Of a stretch of DNA of 6,824 nucleotides, positions 4,995-6,824 are shown piece by piece. Position 1 is the first letter of the stretch, and each line of letters begins with the position of its first letter. Both the position numbers and the translations under genes were made by a program. The notes below the pieces were generated by a model. The model ran no database searches, had not been told where the DNA came from, and saw only the letters and a program-made list of their open reading frames with translations. Origin of the DNA: Gammaproteobacteria bacterium (lineage in GTDB: Bacteria; Pseudomonadota; Gammaproteobacteria; QNFN01); assembly GCA_003645555.1 (NCBI GenBank), contig QNFN01000101.1, positions 1 through 6,824 on the forward strand, given 5' to 3'.

Positions 4995-5720
4995 ATGCAC
5001 CTCGGCCAAATCACCCTCCGACCGACCACGGTCCCGACGGTCGCCATGCTGATCGCCGTACCGCTGTTCACCGCGCTCGGCGCGTGGCAACTCGACCGGG
5101 CCGAGACCAAGCGCGACCTGCGGGCGGAACTCGCCGCGCGCTGGGACCTGCCGGCGGTTACGCTTCCGGCGGCACCAGCCTGGAGCGACCTGGAGCATCG
5201 GCGGGTGACGTTGCGCGGGCGCTTCGTCGCCGAACGCCAGTTCATTATCAGTGACCGCGTCCGCCAGGGTCGGCGTGGTGTGCACGTGGTCACGCCGCTG
5301 CAGACCACCAACGGGCACGAACTGCTGGTCAACCGCGGCTGGGTCACCGACTCGACTGCCGCGGATGAACCACCGGAACAGGCGGTCACGCTGACCGGGC
5401 GCGTGGCGCTGCCGCAACCGCCGGCTCTCGAACTGGGGCCTGCGGCGCCTGCCAACGACCCGTGGTCCGCACCCTGGTCGCGGCTCGATCCAGTGGGCTA
5501 CGCCGTCGTCGCCGGGGTCGACCCATTACCGGCCGCCCTGCTGCTCGATCCGGACCAACCCCATGGCTTCGCCCGTGACTGGCCACGACCGACCGGTGGT
5601 CTCGCCCCATCGCTGCATATCGGTTACGCACTGCAGTGGTTCGCCTTCGCCGCCCTGGCCGCCGGCATCTGGCTCATCCGTTCGCTGCGCCGTCCCGAAC
5701 CCACCGGGGAGCAGGCGTGA
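4995..5720 (+). CDS. SURF1 family cytochrome oxidase assembly protein
   Basis: SURF1 proteins (Shy1 in yeast) are inner-membrane factors that help place heme a in subunit I. The 241 residues show the expected plan: helix 1 (about 14-31), a large periplasmic domain and helix 2 (about 209-229). Family motifs are GAWQLDRAETK (29-39), the FVAERQF strand (77-83), LVNRGWV (111-117) and HIGYALQWFAFA (208-219). His208 stands just before helix 2, where a heme-binding histidine is described for Paracoccus Surf1. The ATG at 4995 gives a natural N-terminus, but I see no Shine-Dalgarno sequence before it; the next in-frame ATG (5046) is inside helix 1 and also lacks one. The start therefore is somewhat uncertain and the leader may be very short. 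The stop overlaps the GTG start of the next gene, so the two are coupled. Confidence 0.93.
   Translation: MHLGQITLRPTTVPTVAMLIAVPLFTALGAWQLDRAETKRDLRAELAARWDLPAVTLPAAPAWSDLEHRRVTLRGRFVAERQFIISDRVRQGRRGVHVVTPLQTTNGHELLVNRGWVTDSTAADEPPEQAVTLTGRVALPQPPALELGPAAPANDPWSAPWSRLDPVGYAVVAGVDPLPAALLLDPDQPHGFARDWPRPTGGLAPSLHIGYALQWFAFAALAAGIWLIRSLRRPEPTGEQA
5706..5711 (+). promoter_or_regulatory. Ribosome binding site that supports a GTG start
   Basis: GGGGAG lies five bases before the GTG at 5717. This favours GTG over the in-frame ATG at 5636, which would add 27 Arg/Pro-rich residues overlapping the end of the SURF1 gene. Confidence 0.55.
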
Positions 5721-6313
5721 ACGCCGCCGCACCCGCCGCCCCGCTCGATCAGCGCCGGAGCCGTCGCCTGCTCGTGCTGCTCGTCGTCATTGCCGCCATG
5801 CCGTTCGTCGCCTCGTGGGTTTTCTTCTTCAACCCGCAATGGCTGCCCGAGCCAACCGCCCAGCACGGCACCCTGCTCAATCCCCCGCTGCCCGTCACCA
5901 ACCTGACCCTGCAGACACTCGAACGAGCGCCGCTGGAGATCTCCGTCAGGGCCAACGATCTGCTGTGGCTCGCGGTCGAGCCGGGGTCCTGCGCGATACC
6001 CTGCCGCGAGCGCCAGGTGGCGCTACGCCAGGCACGCCGAGCGGCTGGAGTCGAGAAGGACCGGGTGGTGCGGATACTCGCCTTCGCCACGCCACCTGCC
6101 CCGGAAACCCGTGACCGCCTGCGCCTGGAATCACCCGACCTGACGCTGGCCCTGGCCGATCCGCAACTGCTGGCCCTGGCCGCTGGCGAACCCACCCTGC
6201 TGTTGGGTGGACCGCGTGGCACGCTGATCTTGAGCTACGCTGCCGCATCGGTCCCGGTCAAGGACGTACTCAAGGACCTGAAACGGCTGCTGCGCGTGTC
6301 GCGCAGCTGGTAA
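5717..6313 (+). CDS. Membrane-anchored Sco/thioredoxin-like protein of the cox cluster (CxxxC)
   Basis: I place the start at GTG 5717, which overlaps the SURF1 stop (GTGA) and has a good ribosome binding site; the product has 198 residues. A basic N-terminus (RRSRR, 13-17) and one helix (about 18-39) anchor it with the rest in the periplasm. The segment LLWLAVEPGSCAIPCRERQ (82-100) has Cys92 and Cys96 in a CxxxC arrangement after a hydrophobic strand, as in Sco copper chaperones. The C-terminal GPRGTLILSY and VKDVLKDLKRLLRVSRSW match the strand and helix that close a thioredoxin-like fold. Relatives at this position in Pseudomonas (the PA0111 region, from memory) are annotated as hypothetical. 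Unlike true Sco proteins, no histidine follows the CxxxC; the only one is His50 near the membrane. It may act as a thiol reductant for CuA or as a low-affinity copper carrier, or be a structural assembly factor. Confidence 0.75.
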   Translation: MNAAAPAAPLDQRRSRRLLVLLVVIAAMPFVASWVFFFNPQWLPEPTAQHGTLLNPPLPVTNLTLQTLERAPLEISVRANDLLWLAVEPGSCAIPCRERQVALRQARRAAGVEKDRVVRILAFATPPAPETRDRLRLESPDLTLALADPQLLALAAGEPTLLLGGPRGTLILSYAAASVPVKDVLKDLKRLLRVSRSW

Positions 6314-6323
6314 GAGAGAGACG

Positions 6324-6824
6324 ATGATCAGAACCGAAACCCTGCCCACCGCCGCCATCGCCCGCCCGACCCTGGGCTGCTACCTCGAGCTGACCAAGCC
6401 GAAGGTGGTGCTGATGATCACCTTCACTGCCATCGTCGGCATGCTGCTCGCCGTTCCCGGGCCAGCCCCCTGGGCGCCGCTGCTGTTCGGCACCCTCGGC
6501 ATTGCCGCCGCCGCAGCCAGCGGCGCGGCACTCAATCACCTGATCGAGCGCGACAGCGACGCGGCCATGCAGCGCACCCGCCGCCGGCCCCTACCAACCG
6601 GTGCCGTGCCCGCCAGCCACGCGCTGACGCTGGCTGTCGGACTCGGGCTGTTCTCTGTGGTGCTGCTCGCCTGGCAGGTCAACCTGCTGACCGCCGGACT
6701 CAGCTTCGCATCGCTGATCGGCTACGGCGTGATCTACACCGTATTTCTCAAGCGCAGCACGCCGCAGAACATCGTCTGGGGCGGGGCCGCCGGAGCGATG
6801 CCGCCGGTACTCGGCTGGGCCGCG
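6324..6824 (+). CDS. ctaB: Protoheme IX farnesyltransferase (heme O synthase), 5' part
   Basis: CtaB/CyoE is a polytopic UbiA-type prenyltransferase that adds farnesyl to heme b to make heme O, the precursor of heme A. The first 167 codons are present and the frame is open at the right edge; full-length proteins have about 290-300 residues, so just over half is seen. Recognisable parts are YLELTKPKVVLMITFTA (20-36), the first polar motif NHLIERDSDAAMQRTRRRPL (71-90) and FLKRSTPQNIVWGGAAGAMP (142-161). The first motif holds the acidic residues expected to bind the diphosphate through Mg. GAGAG-type purines precede the ATG, which is 10 bases after the preceding stop, so it belongs to the SURF1 transcript unit. 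In related clusters ctaA comes directly before ctaB; here there is no room for it. Confidence 0.95.
   Translation, partial: MIRTETLPTAAIARPTLGCYLELTKPKVVLMITFTAIVGMLLAVPGPAPWAPLLFGTLGIAAAAASGAALNHLIERDSDAAMQRTRRRPLPTGAVPASHALTLAVGLGLFSVVLLAWQVNLLTAGLSFASLIGYGVIYTVFLKRSTPQNIVWGGAAGAMPPVLGWAA

Noticed and set aside
4675..5052. Plus-strand frame opposite the twin-transmembrane gene
   Set aside because: The minus strand here has a good ribosome binding site and a two-helix membrane protein; the plus frame is a charged chain without features and runs into the SURF1 gene.
5636..5716. Longer start (ATG 5636) for the CxxxC protein
   Set aside because: It would add 27 Arg/Pro-rich residues inside SURF1 coding sequence. 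GTG 5717 has a ribosome binding site and a stop-start overlap typical of this operon.

Overview
The window is a high-GC (roughly 60-65% by eye) bacterial locus for a caa3-type (aa3-type, A-family) cytochrome c oxidase and its assembly factors. Gene order, the twin-transmembrane gene on the opposite strand, the partial DUF2244-like gene in front and the protein sequences all resemble the cox cluster of Gammaproteobacteria such as Pseudomonas. The exact genus cannot be read from the sequence. There is no sign of mobile elements, CRISPR or RNA genes, and coding density is very high.

Layout. 1-215: 3' end of a DUF2244-like membrane protein gene. 226-1353: coxB, subunit II with the CuA site and a fused C-terminal cytochrome c domain. 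1409-3001: coxA, the catalytic subunit. 2998-3147: a 49-residue single-helix small protein. 3144-3797: ctaG (Cox11), the CuB chaperone. 3769-4644: coxC, subunit III. From coxA to coxC every stop overlaps the next start, so this block is translationally coupled. 4666-4881 on the minus strand: a 71-residue twin-transmembrane (DUF2909-like) protein that converges on coxC. 4882-4994: the only sizeable gap, a divergent control region with an AT-rich repeat and a hairpin. 4995-5720: SURF1. 5717-6313: a membrane-anchored Sco/thioredoxin-like protein with a CxxxC motif, GTG start. 6324 to the right edge: ctaB/cyoE, heme O synthase, cut by the window end.

How the genes work together. CoxB accepts electrons through its own heme c and CuA, CoxA reduces oxygen at heme a3-CuB, and CoxC stabilises the core. 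CtaG loads CuB, SURF1 helps insert heme a, the CxxxC protein may act in copper or thiol handling, and CtaB makes heme O, the precursor of heme A.

Points that depart from the usual pattern. (1) CoxA keeps all heme, CuB and D-pathway residues, but the K-pathway residues are replaced (Lys to Ile336, Thr to Val333, Ser to Ala273), and the subunit II Glu at the K-pathway entrance is Thr91. (2) CtaG carries a His/Asp-rich C-terminal tail built on an 18-base tandem repeat. (3) Heme A synthase (ctaA), which normally sits between the CxxxC protein and ctaB, is absent from that position. (4) The Sco-like protein lacks the downstream histidine of true Sco proteins. The K-pathway change is the most notable and rests on ungapped comparison with remembered reference sequences, so it should be confirmed by alignment.
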